From NCBI GenBank assembly GCA_002025645.1, contig CP018783.1, positions 2,852,001-2,916,000 on the forward strand: a DNA stretch of 64,000 bases, written 5' to 3'. The translations under genes and the position numbers were made by a program. The stretch's first letter is position 1. Each line of letters starts with the position of its first letter. The DNA is from Curtobacterium pusillum (lineage in GTDB: Bacteria; Actinomycetota; Actinomycetes; Actinomycetales; Microbacteriaceae). Shown one piece after another: positions 9,601-17,700 of this stretch. Under the pieces are notes generated by a model, which was not told where the DNA came from, ran no database searches, and saw nothing but the letters and a program-made list of their open reading frames with translations.

Positions 9601-12260
9601 CCGTTCTCCTGGCCCACTTCTGCGAGCCGATGGCGCCGAACCTTTACCGGTTGCGTGCGACGGAAGTGACGTTCGAGACTGGTGGGCTCTGGGGGTATTG
9701 CGACCGGTGCCGGTTCACGCAGCGCGCCTTCCCGGGCCGGACGGTGTGCGTCAGTTGTGGACAGAGCACCGTTCGTGTGATCGACCCAGACACAGATGCA
9801 GTGTTTACCGCTCGCAAGGGGTACTACCGAGCCAGTGCCGGGCAAGCGTTGCGGTTGGAACCCTCCGTGCCGATGAGCATCGTCGCCGCAGAGCACACCG
9901 CGCAGCTGAACAGCACGAAGCAGGACGACGCATTCTCCAGGGCGGAGCAGTACGAGTTGCTGTTCCAGGACATCGAGGTCGACCTTCCTGGCGTGGGTCA
10001 GGGGCGTACCGCAATCGACGTCCTGTCCTGCACGACGACGATGGAGGTGGGTATTGACATCGGCAATCTCTCCGGGGTGGCGCTGCGAAACATGCCGCCG
10101 TCTCGGGCCAACTATCAGCAGCGCGCTGGCCGCGCCGGCCGGCGGGGCAATGCGGTTGCGACGGTGCTCGCCTTTGGTAGTGCTGACAGCCATGACGATC
10201 ACTTCTTCCGCGAACCCATATCGATGATCCGCGGCGTCGTGGAAGATCCGACGCTCACTCTCGACAACGAACAGATCGCCCGCAGACATGTCACTGCGTA
10301 TCTGCTGCAACGCTACAACCAGGACGTCCTCCCTGACGCCGATGCCGGTGCGCACCGCTCACTCTTTGAGGTGCTGGGAACGGTGCGAAACTTCCTCACC
10401 GAGTTCGCGCAGATGAACCGGACGGGTCTTGAGCAGTGGCTCCGCGACCATGAGCTGGAACTCGTTCAAGCGGTCGATGAGTGGCTCCCGGCGCAACTCA
10501 GTGCGGAGCACCGAGCGGAAATTCTCGACGGGCTCGTGGACGACACGCTGAAGGCGATCGACGGCGCGCTCATCTCGGGCGCGTTGCCCACAGCGGCGGA
10601 CGCCGAGAACAACAGCGAGCCGCTCGCCGCCAGCAAAACGGACGACGCCTGGTCGGTAGCTGACGCGGACGACGAGGAGGACGCGGAGGAGGAGGTGGGC
10701 GAGGAACCTTCCGAGCGGGGCACCCAGATGAACCTCCTGAACCGACTCATCGACAAGGGCGTGCTGCCTCGATACGCGTTCCCCACTGACGTCGTCGCGT
10801 TCCACGTTTTTGATGCTGTTCAGTCCACGCCATTCAACGTGCAGACGCTTTACGAGCCGACGCAGGGACTTCCAGTCGCCTTGACCCAATATGCGCCCGG
10901 GAAGACAGTCTGGGTGGATAACAAAAAGTGGACGTCCGGCGCCCTGTATCCGCGTCGGGAACTCTCGAAGGCGTGGGAGGACAAGCAGCTGTACCTGGAG
11001 TGTTCGGTCTGCCATTACGCCAAGCATGTCGGCCAGGACGAAGCTGTTCGCGGGGAACCGCAGGACTGTCCCGCCTGTGATGGTGAGGGAACGTTCGGCG
11101 CCGCGATGAACTGGATCCGGCCTCCAGGCTTCGCGCATCCGGTCGGTCAGGATCCCGAGACAAGTGATGGATCTGCGCCCCAGAAGAGTTACGCCACTCG
11201 GGCGAAACTGCTAACCAATGGACCGCACGATCAAACGAAGTGGAAGCAACTCACCCCACAGCTGACCCATGTCTTCCAACGCAGCACACTGTTGGTCAGC
11301 AACACCGGTCCGCAGGGGAAGGGATACTCGTGCTGCATAGCCTGCGGTCTGATCGAACCGTCCGCGAACGCCACCGGTGCAACCGCGGCCCCGCATCCGA
11401 AGCCGTACCCCGACTCGCGGGACCAGCAGTGTCCGGGCGGGTTCGGAACTCGGAACATGGTGCTCGGCACTGATTTCGAATCCGACGTGCTCCTCATCCG
11501 CCTGCGTGTTGAGAATCCGATGACCCTTCGGCCGAACCTGCTGCCGACACAAGTAGCTCTGCGGACCGTTGCGGAGGCAATCACGATCGCCGCGACCGCG
11601 CGCCTCGGGATCGATCAGTCCGAACTGCAAGCTGAGCACCGACCGGCGCTGACCGCCCGCGGCTCCGACGGGCTCGAGGCGGAAATCTACCTCTACGACA
11701 CGTTGCCGGGTGGAGCTGGGTTCACGAGAGCAGTTCACGACCAGGGGATCGCGGTGTTCCAGGATGCGTTGAAACTGCTTCAGGAGTGCCCCGAGAACTG
11801 CGAGACATCCTGCTACCGGTGCCTGCGAAGCTTCAGGAACCGCTTCGAACACGCTTTGCTGGATCGGCATCTCGGTGCGACGCTGCTGCGGTGGGCGCTG
11901 GAACGCGAGCAACCGGAACTGAGTGCCGAACGGGTGGAACTCGCGATCCGACGGCTCCTCGCTGACCTGCGAAGCCGCGGTCTCGATGACATCGAATTTA
12001 TCGGCCACGCGACGGTTGACGTGCCAGGCGTTGGGACGGTGGATGCGCCGATTCTTGCCCGGGCTGCGCGCGGACCGGACCGGATCTTCTACGTACAGCG
12101 GCCGCTGACCGCCGATGGTCCGCCAACGCCGCAGCTCGAGGAGGTCCGCAAGGTCGGAACCGTTGCAGCCGACCCAATCGACGAGATGACGGTCAGCCGG
12201 AACCTCCCAGTGGCGTCGCAACGGATACTCACCGCCCTGGGGGTATCCCGCGTGCTCTGA
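6660..12260 (+). CDS. druE: DruE-type DUF1998 superfamily 2 helicase
   Basis: Giant helicase of 1866 residues, in the size range of DruE. Walker A GTGSGKT is at residues 121-127, the DEAH box at 346-349, and motif VI QRAGRAGRRG at 1154-1163. The C-terminus carries the DUF1998 signature with a C-x3-C-x3-C-x2-C cluster at 1710-1721, as in MrfA-like repair helicases where it holds a metal. Between the two helicase lobes are further Cys pairs (around residues 580-600, 700, 1015-1040 and 1440-1475) that look like zinc ribbons. A strongly acidic stretch lies near 1335-1360. The ATG at 6660 has GAAGGGA nine bases upstream and overlaps the preceding gene. In Druantia the helicase is the conserved effector; its exact target is unknown. 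It ends 40 bases from the converging druA. Confidence 0.85.
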   Translation: MTKNDPLTIAETITEIQAALREYIEAAYHVGNPNVIAQRRTLLETEGVLYRDPYIESTPRYQAGKRFDELRLSEGARTLFNALGQGANGVVPLLHDPLYTHQADALEWAGTDGSSLAVTTGTGSGKTESFLLPMLAKFADEAQARPDSFRQPAVRALVLYPMNALVNDQLGRLRLLLGDPRVTTHFEAWAGRPARFARYTSRTLYPGVRTISKDKIRLKAIEDFYLLIEERAADTTASGHEAAAKLMKHLQGRGKWPAKPDLRAWYGEKGSHWQNADSEFIRAILQRHDPELLTRHEVLQSPPDALITNYSMLEYMLMRPLERPIFDQTAAWLAANPTEKFLLIVDEAHLYRGAAGAEVGLLLRRLRTRLGIAADRFQVITTSASFTSAASAVEFAAELTGKAASSFRPVTSALRTSEGDAPGTREDAEVLAAVPLQRYYDAERDADRVEALQPFLAYRGVPEAEDDSALLLHSALEGWGPMSRLINETMRQAQAVGELGKVVFPDVETLIADQAVTALVALGSAAKRAAEDSGLLPCRVHAFFRGLPGLWACVDADCSARPGDGDGESPIGKLYAQPRSTCECGARVFEYYTCRHCGVSYARAYTNNVLDPTYLWNEPGMAFQSTGSAANELEPLDLLLETPGIAGDKYEVVELNLVTGALHPDGEPDRCRTVYITAQRAGEVQVDDDDDATVVHADGRFTPCGSCGGLFFGSTPVQDHQTKGDQPFQALISRQLEVQPPSAPPSDFAPLRGRKVLVFSDSRQVAARLAPTLQNYSMQDSLRPVMMYGWARLAEKPLSANALTLDRLYSAVLVGANELKVRLRPELRGGESTPPMNDVRRRIADGALQDDAAALMELLNVPTRPPQSLLQAMYTTITDPNRGLAALGLASLRELPRETAGLAQALPNIDGVAEDTDTKIALVRLWLNQWLSRSGVWFTAMNDDWWNMPRKVQAHRGAFQKIEQWLPHTASRRRFKTEWLPVLLAHFCEPMAPNLYRLRATEVTFETGGLWGYCDRCRFTQRAFPGRTVCVSCGQSTVRVIDPDTDAVFTARKGYYRASAGQALRLEPSVPMSIVAAEHTAQLNSTKQDDAFSRAEQYELLFQDIEVDLPGVGQGRTAIDVLSCTTTMEVGIDIGNLSGVALRNMPPSRANYQQRAGRAGRRGNAVATVLAFGSADSHDDHFFREPISMIRGVVEDPTLTLDNEQIARRHVTAYLLQRYNQDVLPDADAGAHRSLFEVLGTVRNFLTEFAQMNRTGLEQWLRDHELELVQAVDEWLPAQLSAEHRAEILDGLVDDTLKAIDGALISGALPTAADAENNSEPLAASKTDDAWSVADADDEEDAEEEVGEEPSERGTQMNLLNRLIDKGVLPRYAFPTDVVAFHVFDAVQSTPFNVQTLYEPTQGLPVALTQYAPGKTVWVDNKKWTSGALYPRRELSKAWEDKQLYLECSVCHYAKHVGQDEAVRGEPQDCPACDGEGTFGAAMNWIRPPGFAHPVGQDPETSDGSAPQKSYATRAKLLTNGPHDQTKWKQLTPQLTHVFQRSTLLVSNTGPQGKGYSCCIACGLIEPSANATGATAAPHPKPYPDSRDQQCPGGFGTRNMVLGTDFESDVLLIRLRVENPMTLRPNLLPTQVALRTVAEAITIAATARLGIDQSELQAEHRPALTARGSDGLEAEIYLYDTLPGGAGFTRAVHDQGIAVFQDALKLLQECPENCETSCYRCLRSFRNRFEHALLDRHLGATLLRWALEREQPELSAERVELAIRRLLADLRSRGLDDIEFIGHATVDVPGVGTVDAPILARAARGPDRIFYVQRPLTADGPPTPQLEEVRKVGTVAADPIDEMTVSRNLPVASQRILTALGVSRVL

Positions 12261-12267
12261 GAACATC

Positions 12268-12298
12268 GGGCCGCTCCGGCTGGACGCCGGGGCGGCCC
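12268..12298. terminator. Bidirectional hairpin between converging druE and druA
   Basis: A 13-bp stem (12268-12280 with 12286-12298) closed by a 5-base loop, with a single G-T wobble. It fills the 40-base gap between the two stop codons, so it can end transcription from both sides. No long T-run follows, as is common in high-GC actinobacteria. Confidence 0.7.
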
Positions 12299-12300
12299 CG

Positions 12301-14286
12301 TCATCGCTCTGGTAGTTCCTCCGGCGGCGGATTTGGAACCCGAGCTCCATGCTGAATAGGGAACGTAACTTTGTGCTGTCGGACCTGCTCGAGAATCTCG
12401 GGCCGGGCAGCGCGTCGCAATGCCCACCGTTCGAACCACCAGTCGACCACCTGCTGGGTGCTCGTCTGCCTGCTGTCGAAGAGGTAGTCCGGCTCAGAGT
12501 CGATGCCGAGCGAGTAGTCGCGGACGTTCCGAACCAGAGGAACCCCGAACAGGATCCGCTCCCGGCCGTGCTTGAGCAGATCTTCCGAGGACCAGCCCAA
12601 TGCATTCAGCCCCAGCCGCACCTTCCGCAGCCGCGGGCTGACGCCCTCACCGAACATGCTGTTCACTTTCACCAGTGAGCCGGCATGTTCGGAGACTCGG
12701 ACGAGTGCTGCGATTGTCACGTCGGAGAAGTGGGATGACCCGAACGAGCGTGAACGGCCCAGAGGGTAGTAGCCCAGCCGCTCACCTTCTCTGCCGCCCA
12801 TGACTTCAGCTGGCCAGAAGAGGCGGTTGTACTGACTCGCCCCTGAGCCGTACAGCGACGTCGTTCCGATGAAGGAAAGCCTTGACTCTCGGCGGATCGG
12901 GCGACCCGCGATCGCGGACGCGATCTCGCTCGGTCGGTCGTAACGTCGGGCGTACGCGCTGGCGATGAACGGTGACGCGGCGAGAGCGCCTACGAGCTTC
13001 CCAGCGGCCAGCGCGTTATAAGGGGCGACTGCACCGCAGACGGTGAGGTCAGCAATCACCGTTCCTACTCGTTCGCCGCGCGCCCGACGAACTACCCGAC
13101 CGACGTGCTTCCGCAACTCCCGGTCGTTGAGTGCGGCGGAGAGGTCCGCGCCCGTGGGAACGTCACCAAGGGTGGCGCCAAGGAGACGTTGCGCATCGAG
13201 GGTGTCGGCGAGTGCCTTCGCGCGCTTCGACCGGAAGAGTGGCGTTTCCGCACGGTTCACCCAGTAATCGTCGGAGGTTGCGCTGCGATCTCGGATCAGA
13301 CGGCCGCGGTGGTGCTTGGCCCGATGACGGTCAGCGTCTTCTCGCAGACGCGCGATCGCTTCCGCGGCAGGGGAGACGAGGTCGGGAGGACTGAGGACGT
13401 CCTCCCGGAGCAGGTCGGCGACGTAAATGTCTTCTCGTTGCGCTCGAATTCGGGAAGCGACCCATTGGGCGGCGCGGTCACTGGGCTCGTTGGCCAACTG
13501 GTCGAGGACTTGTGCTGTGCTCCAACCGATCCAATTGTCCCGGCCAGCGATCTGCACAATTGGACTGGACAGCGCCGCAAGGCCGATCACGGTGTGGTGC
13601 TCCGTTGCCGCGTCGCGAATCAGCAACGCCATCGACCTTCCGGGTACCGTCTGATAGGCGTTTGACCAGGTGTGCCGGAAATACCGCCAGATGTCCTGTA
13701 GTCGGAACCCCGTGAATGCATCGACCGCTTCCGCATCAACAACCTGGACGTACGGTTTGATGGGCGCCGACGTCTCGAGTCCGCGCTCAAGCGCGACTGC
13801 GAGTTCCTCGCCGTCGCGCATAAGATTGAAAACGGACACCATCCGGCCGTTGTATTCATGTGGGGCTTCCATGCCCCGCACAAAGCGCCGAACACTGGGC
13901 TCTCGCAACTGCGCATCGCGGCGCAAATGTTCTTGCCGCCGAACGCGCAGCTTCTCGGTTCCCCTATCGCTGTCGGGGTCCGGCGGGCGAACGGTGACGC
14001 CGCCGTCGCTGCGGTGCACCACCCATCCTTGGTCGACGAGGTCAATCAGGATGTGGGCCGCCGCAGCAAGGTACGGATTGTCGTGAACGTCGTTAATGCC
14101 TGCGGCCGCGAACTCCTCGTCGTGGTCCAGGGACGTGTCTTCATCGAACCGGACCGCTGCGAGGTTTTCGGTGACCCGGATGAAACCCTCACGCTCCTCG
14201 GCGGACGCTTGCGTCGGAAGGTCTACAGCAATGGTCGAGGAGGAGTTCAAGACTGCCGCAGCATTCGTCCGAAGGTGCGGCTCCAC
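12301..14286 (-). CDS. druA: DruA-type protein (DUF4338)
   Basis: A protein of up to 661 residues. The DUF4338 core typical of DruA covers roughly residues 195-640: an entry block with WRYFRHTWSNAY and RDNWIGWS, then the characteristic VCGAVAPYNALAAGKLVGAL, AGRPIRRESRLSFIGTTSLYG, SQYNRL and a late SMFGEGVSPRLRKVR. This order is what I know from DruA proteins. The N-terminal 190 residues are extra. The start is uncertain: GTG at 14286 overlaps the upstream ATPase gene by 40 bases, while a TTG at 14250 would form a four-base TTGA overlap. It follows the GHKL ATPase on the same strand and converges with druE, unlike the single-direction Druantia I operon. Confidence 0.82.
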   Translation of the reverse strand: MEPHLRTNAAAVLNSSSTIAVDLPTQASAEEREGFIRVTENLAAVRFDEDTSLDHDEEFAAAGINDVHDNPYLAAAAHILIDLVDQGWVVHRSDGGVTVRPPDPDSDRGTEKLRVRRQEHLRRDAQLREPSVRRFVRGMEAPHEYNGRMVSVFNLMRDGEELAVALERGLETSAPIKPYVQVVDAEAVDAFTGFRLQDIWRYFRHTWSNAYQTVPGRSMALLIRDAATEHHTVIGLAALSSPIVQIAGRDNWIGWSTAQVLDQLANEPSDRAAQWVASRIRAQREDIYVADLLREDVLSPPDLVSPAAEAIARLREDADRHRAKHHRGRLIRDRSATSDDYWVNRAETPLFRSKRAKALADTLDAQRLLGATLGDVPTGADLSAALNDRELRKHVGRVVRRARGERVGTVIADLTVCGAVAPYNALAAGKLVGALAASPFIASAYARRYDRPSEIASAIAGRPIRRESRLSFIGTTSLYGSGASQYNRLFWPAEVMGGREGERLGYYPLGRSRSFGSSHFSDVTIAALVRVSEHAGSLVKVNSMFGEGVSPRLRKVRLGLNALGWSSEDLLKHGRERILFGVPLVRNVRDYSLGIDSEPDYLFDSRQTSTQQVVDWWFERWALRRAARPEILEQVRQHKVTFPIQHGARVPNPPPEELPER

Positions 14287-15695
14287 CGCGTAACAAATTC
14301 CCCAGTCGACGTCCCGTCGGCTTCGAAGTGCGCGAGCGTGCGTCCGAGGGAGAGCAGCATCAGTTCAAACGAAGTGCGTACGCCTCCTTCGGTCGAGACC
14401 TCGACCGACTGGAGCGGCGCGTACAGGGCCGCGAAAGCGGGATGGTCCACGTTCAGCGTCAGATCCAATCTCTGGTTCGAAAGCTCGGTCCGGAGCATCG
14501 ATTCTATCGGGAGCGGTTCGGCGCATATCCGGTACGTCAGCGGGGATCCGACATGGTTTCGGATCGCCGGTAGGTCTCCGTCGGCGGCGGCAGCGACGGT
14601 GCAGGCCCGCTCGGTTGCTGCCCGGAACTTCACCTCTTCGAAGGCGCGTCGCACCCGTCCGTTGAGGAGCCGTGCCGTCGCTTCGACGTACGGCTCGAGC
14701 GTGTCGTTGAGGGCGCGCGTTGGCCGTATGCCTTGTTTGGTGTTGGTGATGCCGAACGCGTCATCAAGGGTCGGGGGGAACTGGATCTCGCACCGCCACC
14801 AGTCGTCGTAGTTCTCCTTTCGCTTGCCGCCCGTGAACATCCACCCATCCGCGACTTCCCGCCCGGCTCGCAGGACAGAGATGCCACCGCCGCCGATGAT
14901 GCCGACCCGGCGTTTCGTCGCCTGGTCCAGGCCAGCCCACGCCTCAACGGGAAGGAGGGAGAACCTAACGGTGACCTCGCTAGTTCCACCTACGTCATCC
15001 GGGATGGCAAAGCGCATCGGCGGGAAGGGCAGGTCTGCGCTGACACCGTCGAGTTCCGTCTCCAGCAGCAACGGGTCGGCAGGGGGCACAGCTTTGCCGT
15101 TGACAGTGATCGACGTGCCACCGCGTAACGGTTCCCGATAGAGGCGACCGAGCCGGCGGATCACAGCGCGCTGCAGCCAGCCGAGCCGCCGGTACTCCAC
15201 CCGATCGCAGTTGAGCCATTCGACTGCCGTGCCGTGTGCATCCGATGCCGGGGCGACCTCGACCGGCGTGAAATTCGGCGCGACTCCTGAGACGATGGCG
15301 GCGGCGTCGAGAGTGACGGCTCGTCGTACCTCGCCGCGGCGGGCGGAGGTGACCCGCACCCTGCTGCTCTGACTCAGACTCGCGGCTGGAAGGCCCATCC
15401 CAAAACGGCCAAACGATGCCCGGCTGCCGAACCGCGACGACCCGCCGAACCGGAGGCACTGGCGAAGTTCCGACGCCGTCATCCCATGTCCGTCGTCCGT
15501 GACGGTGACGATCGGACAGACACTCGGATCGTCTCGGCGAATGTCGATGTCCACGTGTCGCGCGTCGGCCTCGAGCGCGTTGTCGACCAGTTCCGCGAGA
15601 GCAGTGGACAACGAAAGGTAGCCTGCGTCGCGGACCGCGCGGATGAAGTTTCCTGACACGACAAGGTCGTCGGACCGGTGTTCGAGCGCGCTCAT
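14247..15695 (-). CDS. GHKL-type ATPase (MORC/MutL/Hsp90-like), defense-associated
   Basis: 482 residues with a full Bergerat ATP-binding fold at the N-terminus: N-box E35-x2-D38-N39, G1 box DDGHGM at 67-72, and G2 box GRFGMGL at 96-102. The remainder (150-480) has a second alpha/beta domain, as in MORC- and MutL-like proteins, and no histidine-kinase phosphoacceptor domain or nuclease motif. ATG at 15695 follows a TGGAG ribosome site. The gene overlaps druA, so the two are probably made together. Prokaryotic MORC-like ATPases are known near restriction and DNA-degradation systems, where they are thought to act as ATP-driven DNA clamps. Pairing with DruA is the unusual part. Confidence 0.8.
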   Translation of the reverse strand: MSALEHRSDDLVVSGNFIRAVRDAGYLSLSTALAELVDNALEADARHVDIDIRRDDPSVCPIVTVTDDGHGMTASELRQCLRFGGSSRFGSRASFGRFGMGLPAASLSQSSRVRVTSARRGEVRRAVTLDAAAIVSGVAPNFTPVEVAPASDAHGTAVEWLNCDRVEYRRLGWLQRAVIRRLGRLYREPLRGGTSITVNGKAVPPADPLLLETELDGVSADLPFPPMRFAIPDDVGGTSEVTVRFSLLPVEAWAGLDQATKRRVGIIGGGGISVLRAGREVADGWMFTGGKRKENYDDWWRCEIQFPPTLDDAFGITNTKQGIRPTRALNDTLEPYVEATARLLNGRVRRAFEEVKFRAATERACTVAAAADGDLPAIRNHVGSPLTYRICAEPLPIESMLRTELSNQRLDLTLNVDHPAFAALYAPLQSVEVSTEGGVRTSFELMLLSLGRTLAHFEADGTSTGEFVTRWSRTFGRMLRQS

Positions 15696-15783
15696 TCGGT
15701 TCTCCAGAGGCAGAAGGTGACTCGTTGAGAGTAGCTGCTCCGCATGCCTCGACGCTGCCGATCGCTGCTGAGTCGGCGGCTGC

Positions 15784-16161
15784 CTATCGGACGGTCAACT
15801 CGAGCGTGATCCGCTTCGTTCGCCCGGGTTCCGACAGGTCTATGGCGGAACCGTCCGTGAACTGGAGACGGGCGGTCGGCCGCCCCCCGGGCGACGCATG
15901 ACTCCATGCCTGCGCGGAGGGAAGCGACATGACCCTGCCCGTGCGTTGCAAGTCGACCATCAGCAGGTACTCGCCCGCGTGAAGGGTGAAGGTTCTTCCC
16001 GCCCCGAGGTCGAACGTCTCGATGGTCGCGGAAGCGAGCACGGACAACGGGACAACTGACTTCAACGCGTTCGGGGCCAGCACTTGTACGGCCGAAATGG
16101 TCTTGCCCACGGTGCCGAGCAAGAAGGTCTCCAGCTCAGGGCCGGCCTGCGCAACTGCCAT
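15784..16161 (-). CDS. Short Fpg/Nei N-terminal-domain-like protein
   Basis: 125 residues from the ATG at 16161 (a longer frame to 16236 exists but its leader is charged and unlike the family). The pattern GPELETFLLGTVGKTISAV, then ATIETFDLG, YLLMVDLQRTGRV and RLQFTDGSAIDL follows the order of strands in the N-terminal beta-sandwich of formamidopyrimidine-DNA glycosylases (PEL-PE-ET, GK-I, KYLL, H-GM-TG). The helix-two-turn-helix and zinc-finger domains of real Fpg/Nei are absent, and the catalytic Pro directly after Met is not in place, so glycosylase activity is unlikely. It could be a damage- or modified-base sensor. It lies on the same strand as the ATPase and druA, 88 bases upstream. Confidence 0.5.
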   Translation of the reverse strand: MAVAQAGPELETFLLGTVGKTISAVQVLAPNALKSVVPLSVLASATIETFDLGAGRTFTLHAGEYLLMVDLQRTGRVMSLPSAQAWSHASPGGRPTARLQFTDGSAIDLSEPGRTKRITLELTVR

Positions 16162-16311
16162 ATGCCCAGTATGGCGTCCAAGAGTCGCGGCGCTCGGCAG
16201 ATCAGTACCCGAGCGTCGCTTTGCTTCCTCGCGCACGCCAGAGTCTCAACTAGGACGAGAGGAGTCTCACTTGCGTTGAGAAACGACAGAGAGATCGGCT
16301 CCTCAGAAGAG

Positions 16312-16382
16312 AGCGAGTGACGGGAATCGAACCCGCGCTACCAGCTTGGGAAGCTGGAGTTCTACCATTGAACTACACTCGC
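16312..16382 (-). tRNA. tRNA-Gly (anticodon CCC)
   Basis: Reading the minus strand, a 7-bp acceptor stem (16376-16382 with 16313-16319), a D arm with AGTTCAATGGTAGA, an anticodon stem CCAGC/GCTGG around the loop TTCCCAA, and a T arm with GGTTCGATTCC give a complete cloverleaf. The anticodon is CCC, decoding GGG. No CCA is encoded. It marks the change from the lower-GC island to core-type sequence; its 3' end points into the island. Confidence 0.93.
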
Positions 16383-16626
16383 GCACCCCGCTCAGCGGGA
16401 CGTCGCAAGCCTAGCGGATTCTCCGCTGGACGCCAGCCGAGCGCCCACCGTGCGCCGCGTGGCGGACGCGATCCGTGCCTCCAGGCCGTCTGCTGCAGCG
16501 TCCCGAGGACGTGCGCCGGGCGCACCCGAGTCTCCGCTGTGAGCCCGCCCGCCTGACGGACAGGTGTCGTGCGTGTGTGTACCGTCCAGGTGGATCGAGC
16601 GACCCGCGAACCCGAGGAGGACCCGG

Positions 16627-17700
16627 ATGGTCAGACATCCCCTCATCGACGACGTGGTCGGCCCCGCCATCGTGGTCGAGTCCGCCTCGCCGGTGGTGTG
16701 GCTGACCGAAGCGCTCGCCTCCCTGCTGCGACGTGCGTCCGAGTCCGGCCGGATGGTCGTGCTCCGCACCGGCCTGGAGGCATCCATCACGCCCGCCCTC
16801 CGGCACGCGTTGGGAGCACACGGGGCTGCGTGGGCCGCGGTCGCCCCCGACGGCACGTTGCGCGACGGACGCACGGGGGTCGCTGCCTCCGGCATCGAGG
16901 ACTTCGTCCGGCGCGGACCCGAGCTCGTCGGGACGCCCGCGGCGGACCACCCGGTCGCGGCCGACTCCGTCCGGCAGATCAGCATCGACCTGACGCTCCG
17001 GCACCACTCCGAGCGGGCGATCGACATCGGCTCCGCGATCGAGGCCCTGTGCGAGACGGTCGGCACGTGCCCGACGCGCTGGGGCACAGCGGAGCCGCTC
17101 ACCGTGCCGTGGGACCGCTGGGTCGTCACGCAGTACGCCAAGCACGAGGCGCCGGCGATCTCCACCTCGTACGCCGTGGGCGAGGGGTTCTCGGCGACCA
17201 TGACCGCACACCTGCTCGACGGGGTCGTCGTCGAGACGATGTCCGCGGTGCTGACCATCCCCGAGGACGGGGCAGACCCGGCCCTCGCGACGAAGCTGCT
17301 GGACGCCGTGCACCGTGTCGCGGACGACGTCGAACCCGTCTTCGGCGTGGTGATGCAGCGTCGCGGTGACGCCGACCACCTCGTCCGCGCGGTGTCGCAC
17401 GGCGAACCCACGCCGCTCGCGGTCGTCGTCGGACCAGAGGCCTCGCAGTTCCTCGACCGCGACGGCGTCTGGCCGCCACCGCGCACCACCACGTCGACGT
17501 TCGGCGGCGGCGGGCTCGTGGTGCGGTTCGACGACGGGTGGGAAGCGCTCGAGGCGTTCCTGGACCGCATCGACGAGGACCGCTTCCTGCAGCTCGTCGG
17601 CGGCGCACCGCTCGATCCGGCGCACGACGAGGGCACGCTCGACGGGCACGTCAGCGGTGGTTCTGGTTCGCACGCGTTCGGCGGTCACAGTGCCCCGTGA
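16627..17700 (+). CDS. DUF6177-like protein
   Basis: 357 residues from the ATG at 16627, six bases after GAGGAGG; the longer frame from 16564 has a poor leader. The sequence is soluble and alpha/beta, with conserved-looking blocks WLTEALASLLRRA, PWDRWVVTQYAKHEAPAIS and a C-terminal GGGGLVVRFDDGWEALEAFL, which I associate with the actinobacterial DUF6177 family, sometimes found near type VII secretion genes. No enzymatic motif is visible. The gene overlaps the next by about 44 bases. Confidence 0.65.
   Translation: MVRHPLIDDVVGPAIVVESASPVVWLTEALASLLRRASESGRMVVLRTGLEASITPALRHALGAHGAAWAAVAPDGTLRDGRTGVAASGIEDFVRRGPELVGTPAADHPVAADSVRQISIDLTLRHHSERAIDIGSAIEALCETVGTCPTRWGTAEPLTVPWDRWVVTQYAKHEAPAISTSYAVGEGFSATMTAHLLDGVVVETMSAVLTIPEDGADPALATKLLDAVHRVADDVEPVFGVVMQRRGDADHLVRAVSHGEPTPLAVVVGPEASQFLDRDGVWPPPRTTTSTFGGGGLVVRFDDGWEALEAFLDRIDEDRFLQLVGGAPLDPAHDEGTLDGHVSGGSGSHAFGGHSAP

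Noticed and set aside
2775..12260. DISARM system
   Set aside because: DISARM also has a helicase and DUF1998, but as separate DrmA and DrmB proteins, with DrmC and a methylase. Here one protein holds both, and no methylase or phospholipase D gene is present.
14247..15695. Two-component histidine kinase
   Set aside because: The ATPase fold is at the N-terminus, and there is no phosphoacceptor His domain, membrane segment or neighbouring response regulator.
15784..16161. Active Fpg/Nei DNA glycosylase
   Set aside because: Too short, the catalytic Pro is not at the N-terminus, and helix-two-turn-helix and zinc-finger parts are missing.
16312..16382. tRNA-Gly with GCC or TCC anticodon
   Set aside because: The seven-base loop is TTCCCAA, which places CCC at positions 34-36.
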